A stretch of 64,000 bases of DNA from Bdellovibrio bacteriovorus HD100 (GTDB lineage: Bacteria > Bdellovibrionota > Bdellovibrionia > Bdellovibrionales > Bdellovibrionaceae). Location of the stretch: the NCBI RefSeq assembly GCF_000196175.1, contig NC_005363.1, positions 496,001-560,000 of the forward strand, read 5' to 3'. Made by a program: the position numbers and the translations under genes. How positions within the stretch are numbered: position 1 is the stretch's first letter; each line of letters opens with the position of its first letter. Under the pieces are notes generated by a model. It was not told the DNA's origin, searched no databases, and saw only the letters and a program-made list of their open reading frames with translations. Shown piece after piece: positions 23,425 through 32,702 of the stretch.

Positions 23425-24318
23425 ATGGCAAAAGAACAAGACGAACTCAAAGAGCGAATTTCAGAACTGGAACACGAACTGGCGGTGAAAGAGGCGGAAC
23501 TTCACCGCTATCGCCTTGAGCTGTCCAAAGCCAACGGCGCTCTGGAAAAAATGATTGCGCAGATCAGCCAGGAGCTGAAGCTGGCGCAGGTCATGCAAAA
23601 GTTTCTTTCGCCCACCGAGCTTCCCAATGTCCAGGGCTTTGAGTTCAGCACCAAATTCCTTCCCGGCACGCGGTCGGGGGGGGACTACTTCGATATCTTT
23701 GAACACGAAGACAAACTCAAATTCGGCATTCTGATTTCCAGTGCCAGCGGTTATTCGCTGTCTTCGGTGCTGCTTTCCGTGATCATCAAAATCTCTTCGC
23801 AGATCGAGGCCCGCCGGGGCTTGGAGGCTCACAAGGTGCTGGCGTTGCTGGCCAAGGAAGTGGTGCCGTCCATTCAGAATGAAGACAAGGCCAGCGTGTT
23901 TTACGGGATCGTGGATCGCCGCAGCTTCGAAATGCAGTACTGCTCTGTCGGAAACATCGACGGCTTCATGCAGGTCTATGGTCAGGACAGTTTGGTGGAG
24001 CTTCTGCCGACCGGTCCTAGCCTTGGTAAGGACTTTAACACGGAGCCACAAAGCCGGGTGATCCAGCTCAATCCGCGGGATCGCCTGATACTGGCGACCG
24101 AAGGTTTGAAGCTGTCCCAAAACTCCCTGGGTGTGAACTGGGGTGGACACGGGATTTCCGAGGCGATTTCTCGGGCCCCGAAGCAGGGTGTGCACGAGCT
24201 GCGCAACGAGATTCTGCTCTCGAATGAGCGGTACTCAGGCAAACAGGATCCCGTCCGGGATCAGACTTTGATCGTCACGGAAGTGAAGGATCGGGTCATT
24301 AAACTGGCGTCCCGCTAA
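23425..24318 (+). CDS. SpoIIE/RsbU-type PPM phosphatase domain, probably degenerate
   Basis: The 297-residue product has an N-terminal coiled coil (residues 1-50) and then a PPM-type SpoIIE domain (residues about 55-290), as in RsbU-like regulators that dephosphorylate anti-anti-sigma factors. The first metal motif is kept (RSGGDYFDIF, residues 84-92). The second, normally DVSGHG, reads SSASGY at residues 105-110 and lacks the Asp. The third, normally TDG, reads TEG at 225-227. The last, normally DDxT, reads RDQT at 278-281. Loss of the second Asp suggests weak or no catalysis; it may act as a binding or sensory module. Confidence 0.8.
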   Translation: MAKEQDELKERISELEHELAVKEAELHRYRLELSKANGALEKMIAQISQELKLAQVMQKFLSPTELPNVQGFEFSTKFLPGTRSGGDYFDIFEHEDKLKFGILISSASGYSLSSVLLSVIIKISSQIEARRGLEAHKVLALLAKEVVPSIQNEDKASVFYGIVDRRSFEMQYCSVGNIDGFMQVYGQDSLVELLPTGPSLGKDFNTEPQSRVIQLNPRDRLILATEGLKLSQNSLGVNWGGHGISEAISRAPKQGVHELRNEILLSNERYSGKQDPVRDQTLIVTEVKDRVIKLASR

Positions 24319-24384
24319 TCTGATTTTTACTATGTTTTCAGTGGCCTGGTTTGTAAGACCTAGGATCGGGAACCGCGTGACAAC

Positions 24385-24412
24385 TTGTGAAAACTCCTGT
24401 TAAGTCTACAAT
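24385..24412 (+). promoter_or_regulatory. Putative sigma-70 promoter of gltA
   Basis: TTGTGA at 24385-24390 and TACAAT at 24407-24412 are separated by 16 bases, 43 bases upstream of the gltA start. Confidence 0.55.
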
Positions 24413-24455
24413 GTTTAAAAAAAGAAGTATTTGATAAGTCAGAAAGGAAACTACG

Positions 24456-25595
24456 ATGGCTGAAGTAAATATCTATGAAGGCGCCTTGGACAAGGGTTTG
24501 GAAGGCGTTGTTGCATGTACGACGAAAGTGTCTTTTATCGTCGGTGATTCTCTAAATTTCCGTGGTTACACGATCGATGATCTTGCTGCGAATTCCACTT
24601 TTGAGGAAGTAACTTATCTTCTTTGGAACGACAAACTTCCAAATGCTCAAGAGCTGGCGGCATTCTCCACTCAACTTCGCAATGAAATGGCTTTGAGCCC
24701 TGATTTCATCAAAGTTTTGAAAGCAATCCCTACCAACGTTCACCCAATGGGTTGGTTGCGTACGGCTGTTTCTTTGATGGCTCACTGGGATTCTGATGCC
24801 AACGACAACGGCGCTGAAGCAAACTTGCGCAAGTCTGTTCGTTTGACTGCGAAAATGGGAACTCTTCTTTGTGCATTCGATGCCATCCGCAAAGGCAAAG
24901 AGCCTGTAGCTCCTAAAGCTGACAAATCCATGGCTTGGAACATGATGTACATGCTGGGCGGCGGAGCTGAGCCAAAAGCTGAGCACGTAAAAGTGATGGA
25001 CACGTGCTTGATCCTTCACGCTGACCACGAGCTGAACTGCTCTGCGTTCGCAACTCGCGTAACCGCTTCTTCTTTGTCTGACCTTCACTCTGCAATCGTT
25101 TCTGCTATTGGCGCGTTGAAAGGTCCTTTGCACGGTGGTGCGAACGAACAAGTGATCCTGATGCTGCAAAAAATCGGCACGATGGAAAAAGCTCAGCAGT
25201 TCGTTAAAGACGCTTTGGCTGCAAAAGAAAAAGTTATGGGTATCGGTCACCGCGTTTACAAAAACGGCGACCCTCGCGCTCGTATCCTGCGTGGCATGTC
25301 CGACAAGCTGACTAAAGATGCTGGCATCCACCACATGTATGAAATGTCCACTTTGATCGACGACACCATGTTCAACGAAAAAGGCTTGATGCCGAACGTG
25401 GACTTCTACTCTGCAACTGTTTACTTCTCTATGGGCATCCCGACAGATCTGTTCACGCCGATCTTCGCGGCTTCCCGTATTTCCGGCTGGTGCGCACACG
25501 CCTTCGAGCAGTACGCAAACAACCGTATCTACCGTCCTCGTGGCAAATGGGCAGGCAAAGAGGGTCTGAAATGGACTCCAGCCAACCAACGCTAA
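24456..25595 (+). CDS. gltA: Citrate synthase
   Basis: Citrate synthase condenses oxaloacetate and acetyl-CoA at entry to the TCA cycle. The 379-residue product matches the short type found in Gram-positive and many other bacteria. Active-site elements are visible: HADHELNCSAFATRV (His), GIGHRVYKNGDPRARIL (His and Arg) and NVDFYSATVYFSMGIP (Asp). The C-terminus has NRIYRPRGKWAG. Codon use is strongly biased to preferred codons, as for a highly expressed gene. A good promoter lies upstream and a terminator 25 bases downstream, so it is monocistronic. Methylcitrate synthase is a minor alternative. Confidence 0.95.
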   Translation: MAEVNIYEGALDKGLEGVVACTTKVSFIVGDSLNFRGYTIDDLAANSTFEEVTYLLWNDKLPNAQELAAFSTQLRNEMALSPDFIKVLKAIPTNVHPMGWLRTAVSLMAHWDSDANDNGAEANLRKSVRLTAKMGTLLCAFDAIRKGKEPVAPKADKSMAWNMMYMLGGGAEPKAEHVKVMDTCLILHADHELNCSAFATRVTASSLSDLHSAIVSAIGALKGPLHGGANEQVILMLQKIGTMEKAQQFVKDALAAKEKVMGIGHRVYKNGDPRARILRGMSDKLTKDAGIHHMYEMSTLIDDTMFNEKGLMPNVDFYSATVYFSMGIPTDLFTPIFAASRISGWCAHAFEQYANNRIYRPRGKWAGKEGLKWTPANQR

Positions 25596-25620
25596 GAATT
25601 TCGGTTTAAGATCGAATGAA

Positions 25621-25647
25621 AAAGGGAGCTGCAAAGCTCCCTTTTTT
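25621..25647. terminator. Terminator between gltA and convergent protease gene
   Basis: AAAGGGAGCT, loop GCAA, AGCTCCCTTTTTT, a perfect stem with T-runs on both strands. It serves gltA and possibly the - strand gene whose stop is at 25646. Confidence 0.9.
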
Positions 25648-26479
25648 ATTTCAGAGGCTCGTCTGAAATAAGGGCCACGTTTTTCTGAATCCAGGCCATT
25701 TGATGGGCGATATTGACATAGGCCGCCCGATTGTAACACTCGTTGGAATTGACCGGGTCCCCCTTGTACCGGAAGGTCGCGTGGGTGATGCCAATGATGG
25801 CCGGTTCGCCCTTTTCGTCCGCCTTAAGCAGCGGTCCGCCAGAATCTCCCTGGCAAATCCCGATTCCGTTTCTTTGATTTCCAATCAGGTGGGTGTCATT
25901 GATATCGGTGATGATCGTCGGGGTGGAATGCAGTATTCCACGCTCGTTGATCTTGGGGCCGGCCGCGGTGTTGCCATAGCCGATGGCTAAAAATGTCGTG
26001 GGCTGCTCCAGCGGTGGTTCCACTTGCAGACCCAGCACCTTCAAGCGGGCCGGTTTGGTGCCGCGGATCTTGATCAGAGCAATGTCGTTGGGATTGAGGG
26101 ACTCTGTGGATGGTGCATAGTCTTCGTGCACCAGCACTTTGTCGATTTTGATCACCTTGCGCTTTTCCTCCAGGGGGCTTAAGCCATAGGCAACCTCATA
26201 AGTGGCACCTTTTTCGGTCACGCAGTGAGCCGCAGTCAGTACGATGTCCTCTGTGATAAAGGCACCGGTACAGATGCCGGATCCTTTGAATAAAAAGAAT
26301 CCTTTGGTCCCGCGGACCATCACCACCCAGTTTGCACGGGGATCATTCGCTCGTACGCGACGGCCACCGACAATAGCAGAATCCAGATCTTCCTGAAGCA
26401 AATGCTCGGTCACCGGCTCTTGCAAAGCCGGCGCACAGGCACTTAATAAGAACAGAAAAATCAGAAAACACTTTTTCAC
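25646..26479 (-). CDS. Trypsin-like serine protease lipoprotein (S1 family)
   Basis: The 277-residue product has a lipobox (FLLSACAP, Cys15), so it should be anchored in a membrane on the periplasmic or outer face. The chymotrypsin fold is complete: IVGG activation site at residues 36-39, catalytic His in TAAHC (H85), Asp in NDIALIKI (D132) and Ser in GDSGGP (S213). Two disulphide pairs are likely. The residues before the IVGG site form a short propeptide after the lipid-modified Cys. It lies 3 bases downstream of the metallopeptidase lipoprotein gene, so the two peptidases share a transcript. Secreted S1 proteases are common in predatory bacteria. Confidence 0.92.
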   Translation of the reverse strand: MKKCFLIFLFLLSACAPALQEPVTEHLLQEDLDSAIVGGRRVRANDPRANWVVMVRGTKGFFLFKGSGICTGAFITEDIVLTAAHCVTEKGATYEVAYGLSPLEEKRKVIKIDKVLVHEDYAPSTESLNPNDIALIKIRGTKPARLKVLGLQVEPPLEQPTTFLAIGYGNTAAGPKINERGILHSTPTIITDINDTHLIGNQRNGIGICQGDSGGPLLKADEKGEPAIIGITHATFRYKGDPVNSNECYNRAAYVNIAHQMAWIQKNVALISDEPLK

Positions 26480-26482
26480 AAA

Positions 26483-28171
26483 TTACATCTCGCAGGAATT
26501 AAGGGCTTTGGAGTTTTGCGCAGTCACCAGTTTTTTGCAAGTGTCCGGGATTAATTCTTTGCGAACCTGCGCAATTTGCAGCGCGCGGTACAGACCCGAG
26601 GAGTGCACGGCTTGAGCCCCGTCAACTTTTAAAGACGGCTCCTTTTCCTCGGAAGCAAAGAAGCAACCATAGTTCGATTGTTTTTTAGGCAGAACGTTTT
26701 GCAGCTGTAGCACAACTTTGGCTGCCAGCACGTCCGAGAAGTCCTCATTCAGGAACTGCTGTGAGCCCTGCTTGTCAGCCAGACAGGCTTTTGCGGATTC
26801 AAACTGTTTTGCATGGGCAAATACGTGGTGGGCAAACTCATGCGCCAGAATGGAGATGCCATATGTCGGAAGCTTCACGGACATCCAGCTGACTTTGATA
26901 CCGGTCAGGCCCGGGCTTGCGAAGTCAGAAATATTCAGGTTTACCAGGTCTTCGCAAAGCAGGTCGTTTTCACCCAAAGTCTGTGAAAGCAGGGATCCCA
27001 GCAGCAGGGTGGTGGACGCATCCATCTTTAAAAGCTTTTCCACCTGCAGCCTGTCGGTGCGGGCTCTGTCGTTCAGGGATTGGACCAGTGATTTAGAAAG
27101 GTCGTTGATGGACTCAGGCATATAGACGGCAATCTTTTTTACGATCTCAAATGCGGGATCCTGCGAGTTCAGGTTTTTCAAAACCTGTTCGCGCACCACT
27201 TCGACCTTTTCCTGGAAGGCAGTCACATCTTTGACTTCCGGATACAGATTAAGACCTTGATATATGCGCACTTCGCAGGCTGATTTCAGACTCGGAGCCT
27301 CTGCCAGGCGCTTTTGCAGGCGGGCCTTCAGGTCGGATTTGGCCAGATGGGTGCGAATGGTCTCTGACTTCAGTGGCAGGGCGTCGGCAATAGCCGTGTC
27401 CTTCAAGGTCAGGATGTGCACCAGACGCACGCTATAGGAGCTTTGAATCAGATCTTTCAGTTCAGAGGCGTCTGCGGCGCCACCAGCTTTCAAGCGGGCG
27501 ATCGCTCCGTGTTCCATATCGATGAACTTAAAGCCGATAGCCGTGTTCAGTGCTTCCTGCAATTCCAGAATGTGACTGATTTCGGCGCGGGCGGCATCCA
27601 TCACAGTTTTGTCCGGGTGCATGGACAACAGATAAGCTTGGGGTCCTTGCAGTTTTGCCCGGGCTTCGGCCTTGGCAAAGTCATAGGTGGAAATTTTGGC
27701 AAAAATGGCTTTTTGGTCGGATTCGGAAATCTCTTTTCCGTTCAGGATATAGATGACTTTGATCAAGCGCATCTGCGCTTCGTTCAGTTCGGCATTGGCA
27801 AATTCGGATTCTTTCGCCTGCAACTGATTCAGGGTTGTGGTGTGCAGTTGCACCTTGGCATCGATCGCTTCTTTCAGGCGTGCTTCCAAATGTTGCTGGT
27901 AATAGTCCTTTTGATCTTTGCTGGGCTGAGCTGCTTTTGTCATCAGAGTTTCGTAAGAGATCTCTGTCGACTGAGAAGCGCACAGATCCTGATAGCACAG
28001 TTGTGCTGAGGTCATTGCGGCTCTTTCTGCTTTTTGCTTTTCAGTCAGGGGAGCCGAGGCTTTTGAGATCTTGGCAGTGCGCACGGGATTGTTGGACTGC
28101 TTTTTACATGCAGCCAAATTTACGCAACCCGCGATCAAGCCCAGGGTGAGAATCGATTTCGACCATCTCAT
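26483..28171 (-). CDS. HExxH zinc-metallopeptidase-like lipoprotein
   Basis: The 562-residue product begins with a signal peptide and lipobox (NLAACKK, Cys22). A long helical middle (residues about 40-400) has no recognised domain. Near the C-terminus GISILAHEFAHHVFAH gives a zinc HExxH at about residues 444-448. About 30 residues later NEDFSDVLAA provides ExxxD, the third-ligand pattern of gluzincins such as M13 neprilysin-like enzymes. The start at ATG 28171 is preceded by GGGAGG; an in-frame TTG upstream is less likely. Family assignment below gluzincin is uncertain. It is followed by the serine protease gene after 3 bases. Confidence 0.75.
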   Translation of the reverse strand: MRWSKSILTLGLIAGCVNLAACKKQSNNPVRTAKISKASAPLTEKQKAERAAMTSAQLCYQDLCASQSTEISYETLMTKAAQPSKDQKDYYQQHLEARLKEAIDAKVQLHTTTLNQLQAKESEFANAELNEAQMRLIKVIYILNGKEISESDQKAIFAKISTYDFAKAEARAKLQGPQAYLLSMHPDKTVMDAARAEISHILELQEALNTAIGFKFIDMEHGAIARLKAGGAADASELKDLIQSSYSVRLVHILTLKDTAIADALPLKSETIRTHLAKSDLKARLQKRLAEAPSLKSACEVRIYQGLNLYPEVKDVTAFQEKVEVVREQVLKNLNSQDPAFEIVKKIAVYMPESINDLSKSLVQSLNDRARTDRLQVEKLLKMDASTTLLLGSLLSQTLGENDLLCEDLVNLNISDFASPGLTGIKVSWMSVKLPTYGISILAHEFAHHVFAHAKQFESAKACLADKQGSQQFLNEDFSDVLAAKVVLQLQNVLPKKQSNYGCFFASEEKEPSLKVDGAQAVHSSGLYRALQIAQVRKELIPDTCKKLVTAQNSKALNSCEM

Positions 28172-28416
28172 TTTGAGACCTCCCAAAAAAGTTCAACAGC
28201 TGTAGATCTTTTATGCGATGAACTCGCATTGAACTGCAGCCGGCGAACGATATTGTTACCTGAACTGATAAGGAGCAAAGTCAGAGCCAGTTTTCTGTGG
28301 CAAAACATCCAGTTTGTTTTGTTTTGGAAATCTTCAAGTCCGTCGACCAGACCCAGCCTAACAATGCCGCAAGAACGGAGACAAAATTAATTTAAAAGAA
28401 GACATGAGGAGGGGTT

Positions 28417-29934
28417 ATGGAGCTGGTGCGTCTCATGGGTTTCTTGACTGTTCTGAGCCTTGCTTTGAGTGCGAACGCGCAGAATTCAAAGGACTACTTG
28501 GTCGTTGTGGACAGAATTCCGGTAAGTGAACTGCGCTGGGTGATGACACAGTCAGGGGATCATGGAGTCAATGCGAAGAGCTACTGGTCGGATTCAATGG
28601 AGCAAACTTTTTTGGTTGATCCACTCAATCCCACTCTGCGAAATCAGGCGAGCGTTAACTATCTGCGCCTGCTGCAGAATGTTTCCACTGGAATTGTCGA
28701 TCCGGCCCTGGTGGGTGTGGATGTGAAACTGACCAAGAAAAAATTCCCGACAGCCCTGGAGCTCGAGACTGCGTTGGCTGCCGCCGGACAAAATCCCAAT
28801 GTGCTGCTGGAATCAATGTCCCCGCAGTCTCCTCAATATCTGGCGTTGCGCGACAGTCTTCGCAAATTGAACAATGCCTGTGTAAACAACCTGTGGCCAG
28901 CCTTGCCCAAAGTCAAAAAGACTTTGAAGCTGGGGAGTAAAGACGCCATTTTGATTCCTTTAAAAACACGCATGACTCAACTGGGATATCCCATGACCAG
29001 TCTGGACAATGTCTTTGATGACAAAGTGGTGGCGGCGGTGAATGACATTCAGTGGAACCTGCGTTTTAAACCGGACAGCAAAATTTCCCCAGGCGGCAAA
29101 ACTTGGAAGTACCTGAATGTGTCCTGTCAGGATCGTATGCGCCAGATCCGTCTGGATATGGAAAAGCTGCGCTGGTTCCCTCAGCACTTTGAAGACCGCT
29201 ATATCTTTATCAATCTGGCGATGTCCTATTTTAGCCTGGTCGACAAGAGTGGAGGGGGCTTTTATTCAATGAGTTTCCGCACGATCAACGGTCGACCAGA
29301 AAGAAAGTCTCCGACGATGAAAGACAAGATCGTCTACATCGTGATCAATCCATTCTGGGTGGTGCCTCCGACGATCTTCCGCGAAGACAAGGTCGAAGAG
29401 ATCAAGAATTTATGGCCTTGGGAGATCCGCGAATACTTTGATACCCGTCATTATCAGGTTTGGAACAAGTCCTTCACTCAAAGGTTCGATCCGGCCAGTA
29501 TTGACTGGTACAACATGGATCCAAATCAGGATGCCAATATTTATATTCGTCAAAGCCCGCATCGCATGAATGCCCTGGGCTCATTGAAGTTTATGATGAC
29601 CAATTCCTATGCGATCTATCTGCATGATACGAATCAGCGGGAATTGTTCGCCGAGCCTCATCGACTGCTTAGTTCCGGTTGTGTGCGGGTGGAAAAGCCC
29701 GTGGATCTTGCCGAATACCTGCTGAAGGGGACTGAATGGGACCGCGCTGCGATCGAGCGTTATATGGCAAAACCCGGGGAAGTGCTGGATAAAGACACCA
29801 AGGTTCAACTGAAACAGCAGATGCCGGTCTATATGGTGTTCCTGACGTCGCAGCTGAGTTCTGATGGAATTCTGCGCTTTGCCGAGGACTCTTACAGACA
29901 AGGCACCCGTTTGTTAAGACTGGGTGCCTGGTAG
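28417..29934 (+). CDS. L,D-transpeptidase, YcbB/LdtD type with scaffold domain
   Basis: The 505-residue exported protein (signal peptide MELVRLMGFLTVLSLALSANAQ) has the layout of large periplasmic L,D-transpeptidases. It has an N-terminal scaffold part (residues about 25-160), a peptidoglycan-binding helical region (LKTRMTQLGYPMTSLDNVFDDKVVAAVNDIQ, about 182-212), and a catalytic domain from about 255. The catalytic motif is intact: IYLHDTNQRELFAEPHRLLSSGCVRVEKP, with His403 and Cys422. These enzymes make 3-3 cross-links in peptidoglycan. It is the second such enzyme in the window. A strong AGGAGGGG site precedes the ATG. Confidence 0.93.
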   Translation: MELVRLMGFLTVLSLALSANAQNSKDYLVVVDRIPVSELRWVMTQSGDHGVNAKSYWSDSMEQTFLVDPLNPTLRNQASVNYLRLLQNVSTGIVDPALVGVDVKLTKKKFPTALELETALAAAGQNPNVLLESMSPQSPQYLALRDSLRKLNNACVNNLWPALPKVKKTLKLGSKDAILIPLKTRMTQLGYPMTSLDNVFDDKVVAAVNDIQWNLRFKPDSKISPGGKTWKYLNVSCQDRMRQIRLDMEKLRWFPQHFEDRYIFINLAMSYFSLVDKSGGGFYSMSFRTINGRPERKSPTMKDKIVYIVINPFWVVPPTIFREDKVEEIKNLWPWEIREYFDTRHYQVWNKSFTQRFDPASIDWYNMDPNQDANIYIRQSPHRMNALGSLKFMMTNSYAIYLHDTNQRELFAEPHRLLSSGCVRVEKPVDLAEYLLKGTEWDRAAIERYMAKPGEVLDKDTKVQLKQQMPVYMVFLTSQLSSDGILRFAEDSYRQGTRLLRLGAW

Positions 29935-29945
29935 GTTCTTGAATA

Positions 29946-31739
29946 TTAACGTCCGGCTGGAATCGTTGTGGTGGTTGTAGAATTGATGATCGGTACCGGT
30001 GCCAGGGAACTGGTGCCGGTGGAGTAGATCGGTGTTGGTCCCGACGACGTGCTGGAGCTGAGTGTTCCACCCAGATAGCTTGTGCCACCGTACTGCACCT
30101 GCTGAATTCGATACATCAGGTTGTACATCTCTTGCTGCAGGGAAGACACAGTTTGGTATTTCTGCACCATCTGTTGCTGGTATTGCTGCTGATACTGCAT
30201 CGCTGTTTGATACTGTTGCATCTGCATTTGCATCATCTGTTGTTGCAGTGCCATCGAAGAAGAATCATATCCGGTCATGGATCCCATCATCGAACCGTAG
30301 CCCATCATGCTTCCACTGTAGGTGCCCATCATAGAACCCATCATACTGCCAGTCATGGAACCCATCATTGAACCATAGTTACCCATCATGGACCCCATCA
30401 TTCCACCATAGCCGGCAAGTCCGCCGACCATGCTGCTCATCATGGATCCGCCCATCATACTTCCCATCATGGAGCCATAGCCCATCATGTTGCCCATCAT
30501 TCCACCCATCATGGCGCCGCCGTACATACCAAGGCCCCCCATGCCGCCCATGTTCATTCCGTTCATGCCCCACGGGCCCATGCCGGAGGCATACATTCCG
30601 CCACCCATGGTGTTACCCATCATGCCTGCGGGATACCCGAAGGCTCCGCCCATGCCGGCATTTCCGTACATGCCACCCATACCATAGGCGCCTGTCATGC
30701 CCATGGCGCCATTCATGTTGCCCGTGCCGTTCATACCACTGCCACAGCCGAAGCTGCCCTGACCGGTGCCTCCGCTGACCGCGCCATAAAGACCCGCCAT
30801 CAGATAGGGGTATCCATAGCTCAAAGCCGGGTAGGACTGTGTCGGCCAGCCGGCGTTGGAGTTGTATTCAGCAACCATCTGATTTTGTTTGTAACCCACA
30901 TACGACGCGAACAATCCTGTGCCCACGTTAGCGATCACATTGGCCCAATCTGTTTTCGGAGCGGAGGCCTGAGATCCATTTCCTTGAGCAATACACTCGA
31001 CGCAAACGCCACCTTCAGTGTCAGAAGAGGCAAGGCCGTTGCGGCGGTCCTCCAAAGCGTCGGCTTTGGCGTCTTTCAGATCTTCTTTCAGGTTGGTGAT
31101 CTGGTTTTCCATGCGTTCGATTTCACGTTGCAGTTTTTCTGACTGGGAATACTGCTTGCGATAGTCTGACAGACCTTTTTTACAAGTGGTGGCATCGCTG
31201 CCCCGGCCGCCATCAGTTTCACGGTATTTGGAATTGGAGCAAACTGATCCGCTGACAGAACCCGCTTTGCCGCGGTCGCAGTACTGGTACCATTCCGCGG
31301 TGGAAAAACCATACACCGGAATCATGTCGGCGTTGGGGGCTGCGGCTTCGCCACCTTCTTCGCCTTGAGCGATAAATTCCCCGGACTGCTCCTGCAGGCC
31401 CTTGTACTCTTCACAGCGGCGGGAATTTTCCATGTGTTCAAAGATAAAGTCGGCATAGTCGCTGGAGATGGATTTTTCCACATCAGTGCGGGTTCGTTGC
31501 AGGGTGCGGTCGATCTTTTTCTTTTCGGCCTTTTTGGTTTTTAGCTGCTGCTGGGCCTCTTGCAGTTCGGCCTGAATTTCTTTGGTGCCGTCATCGACGC
31601 TGGTGGCGCCGTTGCCCGCACGCATTCCGGTGGAACAGCTTTGCATCCCGCCGTACATTCCAGTGCCCCACATCGAAGTTTGTGCCGTGGCCAGCGCCGG
31701 TGTGATCAGAAAAATTGTCAGAAGAATTTTTTGTAACAT
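29946..31739 (-). CDS. Exported Met/Gly-rich repeat protein, function unknown
   Basis: The 597-residue product has a signal peptide (MLQKILLTIFLITPALATAQ), a charged helical part with Cys residues (about 50-270), then a striking low-complexity region (about 310-500) dominated by Met, Gly, Ser and Tyr in units such as GSMMGSM, GYGSMMG and MMGNMMG. A Gln-rich segment (LQQQMMQMQMQQYQ) and a Ser/Thr-rich tail follow. Export is clear; function is not. Met-rich tracts can bind copper or scavenge oxidants, and Gly/Met tracts can be adhesive, but these are guesses. It converges with the L,D-transpeptidase gene with 11 bases between stops. Confidence 0.8.
   Translation of the reverse strand: MLQKILLTIFLITPALATAQTSMWGTGMYGGMQSCSTGMRAGNGATSVDDGTKEIQAELQEAQQQLKTKKAEKKKIDRTLQRTRTDVEKSISSDYADFIFEHMENSRRCEEYKGLQEQSGEFIAQGEEGGEAAAPNADMIPVYGFSTAEWYQYCDRGKAGSVSGSVCSNSKYRETDGGRGSDATTCKKGLSDYRKQYSQSEKLQREIERMENQITNLKEDLKDAKADALEDRRNGLASSDTEGGVCVECIAQGNGSQASAPKTDWANVIANVGTGLFASYVGYKQNQMVAEYNSNAGWPTQSYPALSYGYPYLMAGLYGAVSGGTGQGSFGCGSGMNGTGNMNGAMGMTGAYGMGGMYGNAGMGGAFGYPAGMMGNTMGGGMYASGMGPWGMNGMNMGGMGGLGMYGGAMMGGMMGNMMGYGSMMGSMMGGSMMSSMVGGLAGYGGMMGSMMGNYGSMMGSMTGSMMGSMMGTYSGSMMGYGSMMGSMTGYDSSSMALQQQMMQMQMQQYQTAMQYQQQYQQQMVQKYQTVSSLQQEMYNLMYRIQQVQYGGTSYLGGTLSSSTSSGPTPIYSTGTSSLAPVPIINSTTTTTIPAGR
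30240..30680 (-). repeat. Coding tandem-like repeat (GSMMG units)
   Basis: On the + strand the motif CCCATCAT recurs many times at short, irregular distances, giving MMG on the - strand. The units are degenerate and lie inside the Met/Gly-rich gene. Slippage here could change the length of the protein. Confidence 0.8.
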
Positions 31740-31840
31740 GGTCCCGCCTTATTTACACATTCAGGATAGCGGGCAAGTATTGAGCGATTATGGAGTTAGG
31801 ACCTCACGGTTTAAAGTGAGATCCTGTGGAGGGACGGGGA

Positions 31841-32515
31841 TTAAACGGCTTTTTCCAGGCGATAGCCCTGGCCATAGACGGAATTGATTTTCACCATGGT
31901 GACACCGTTTTTGGTCAGCTTGGAACGGATATGGCTGATGTGGGAATCTACGGTGCGATCAAATATTTCCTCGCCCGAAGCCAGGCGTTCTATCAGCTGT
32001 TCGCGGGTCACAATTGTTTCCGGGTGTTCAAAGAACGTCGTCAGGATTTCAAATTCCCGGCGGTTCAGATTGATCAGAGCTTCGCCATTCTTAAGCACCT
32101 GCTGATTTTTGATCAGGGTCAGGCCGGCAAATCGAACCAGTTCCAGTGTTGCCTTGTTGTCAGCCAGCTGGTTGCGGATGCGGGCAATCAGTTCGCGCTG
32201 ACTGAAGGGTTTGCGAACATAGTCATTGGCGCCCTGGTCAAAGCCTTGCACAACACTTTCTTCATCAGTGCGTGCGGTCAGGAAGATCACGGGATTTTTC
32301 TGGTCTTGGGCGCGCAACCAGTTGCAGAAATCCATCCCGCTGCCATCGGGAAGGTTGATGTCCAAAAGATAAAGATCTGCTTTGCATTCTGCGCTTTGGC
32401 GTTTGGCATCAGCAAGGGTTTGCACCCACTCTACTTTATAGTTTTCGAGTTCCAACTGCAGTTGGACGGCTTTGCCAATTACTGGGTCATCTTCAAGCAG
32501 AAAAATAGTGCTCAT
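31841..32515 (-). CDS. OmpR/PhoB-family response regulator
   Basis: The 224-residue regulator has a receiver domain (residues 1-115) with acidic pocket LLEDD and phospho-acceptor Asp52 in YLLDINLPDGSG, the switch Thr in IFLTART and Lys in RKPF. A winged-helix DNA-binding domain follows (about 128-222; LINLNRREFEILTTFFEHPE, FDRTVDSHISHIRSKL, VYGQGYRLE). No cognate histidine kinase is adjacent; two orphan hybrid kinases occur elsewhere in the window. Target genes are unknown. Confidence 0.93.
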   Translation of the reverse strand: MSTIFLLEDDPVIGKAVQLQLELENYKVEWVQTLADAKRQSAECKADLYLLDINLPDGSGMDFCNWLRAQDQKNPVIFLTARTDEESVVQGFDQGANDYVRKPFSQRELIARIRNQLADNKATLELVRFAGLTLIKNQQVLKNGEALINLNRREFEILTTFFEHPETIVTREQLIERLASGEEIFDRTVDSHISHIRSKLTKNGVTMVKINSVYGQGYRLEKAV

Positions 32516-32702
32516 ATAGTCTCCAGCCTACCATAGGCTTCGTGGTTGTCTCAGGTCTTATTCTTACCGGGGAGTATTGAGCAATTGTGGAAGCTGGGCC
32601 AATGTCCCGGTTTGAAACGGGGACCCGGGGTGTTGAAGCTGGTCAAAGCCCTTGGGATCAGGCATGATTTCCCAGAGTTTTTAGCAAATGTAAGGAGACC
32701 TC

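Noticed and set aside
24552-25739. Open frame of 395 codons on the - strand opposite gltA
   Set aside because: Citrate synthase is unambiguous and highly codon-biased; the antisense frame crosses its terminator.
30240-30680. CRISPR-like short repeats (CCCATCAT units)
   Set aside because: Spacing is irregular and in frame within one protein; these are coding Met-Gly repeats.
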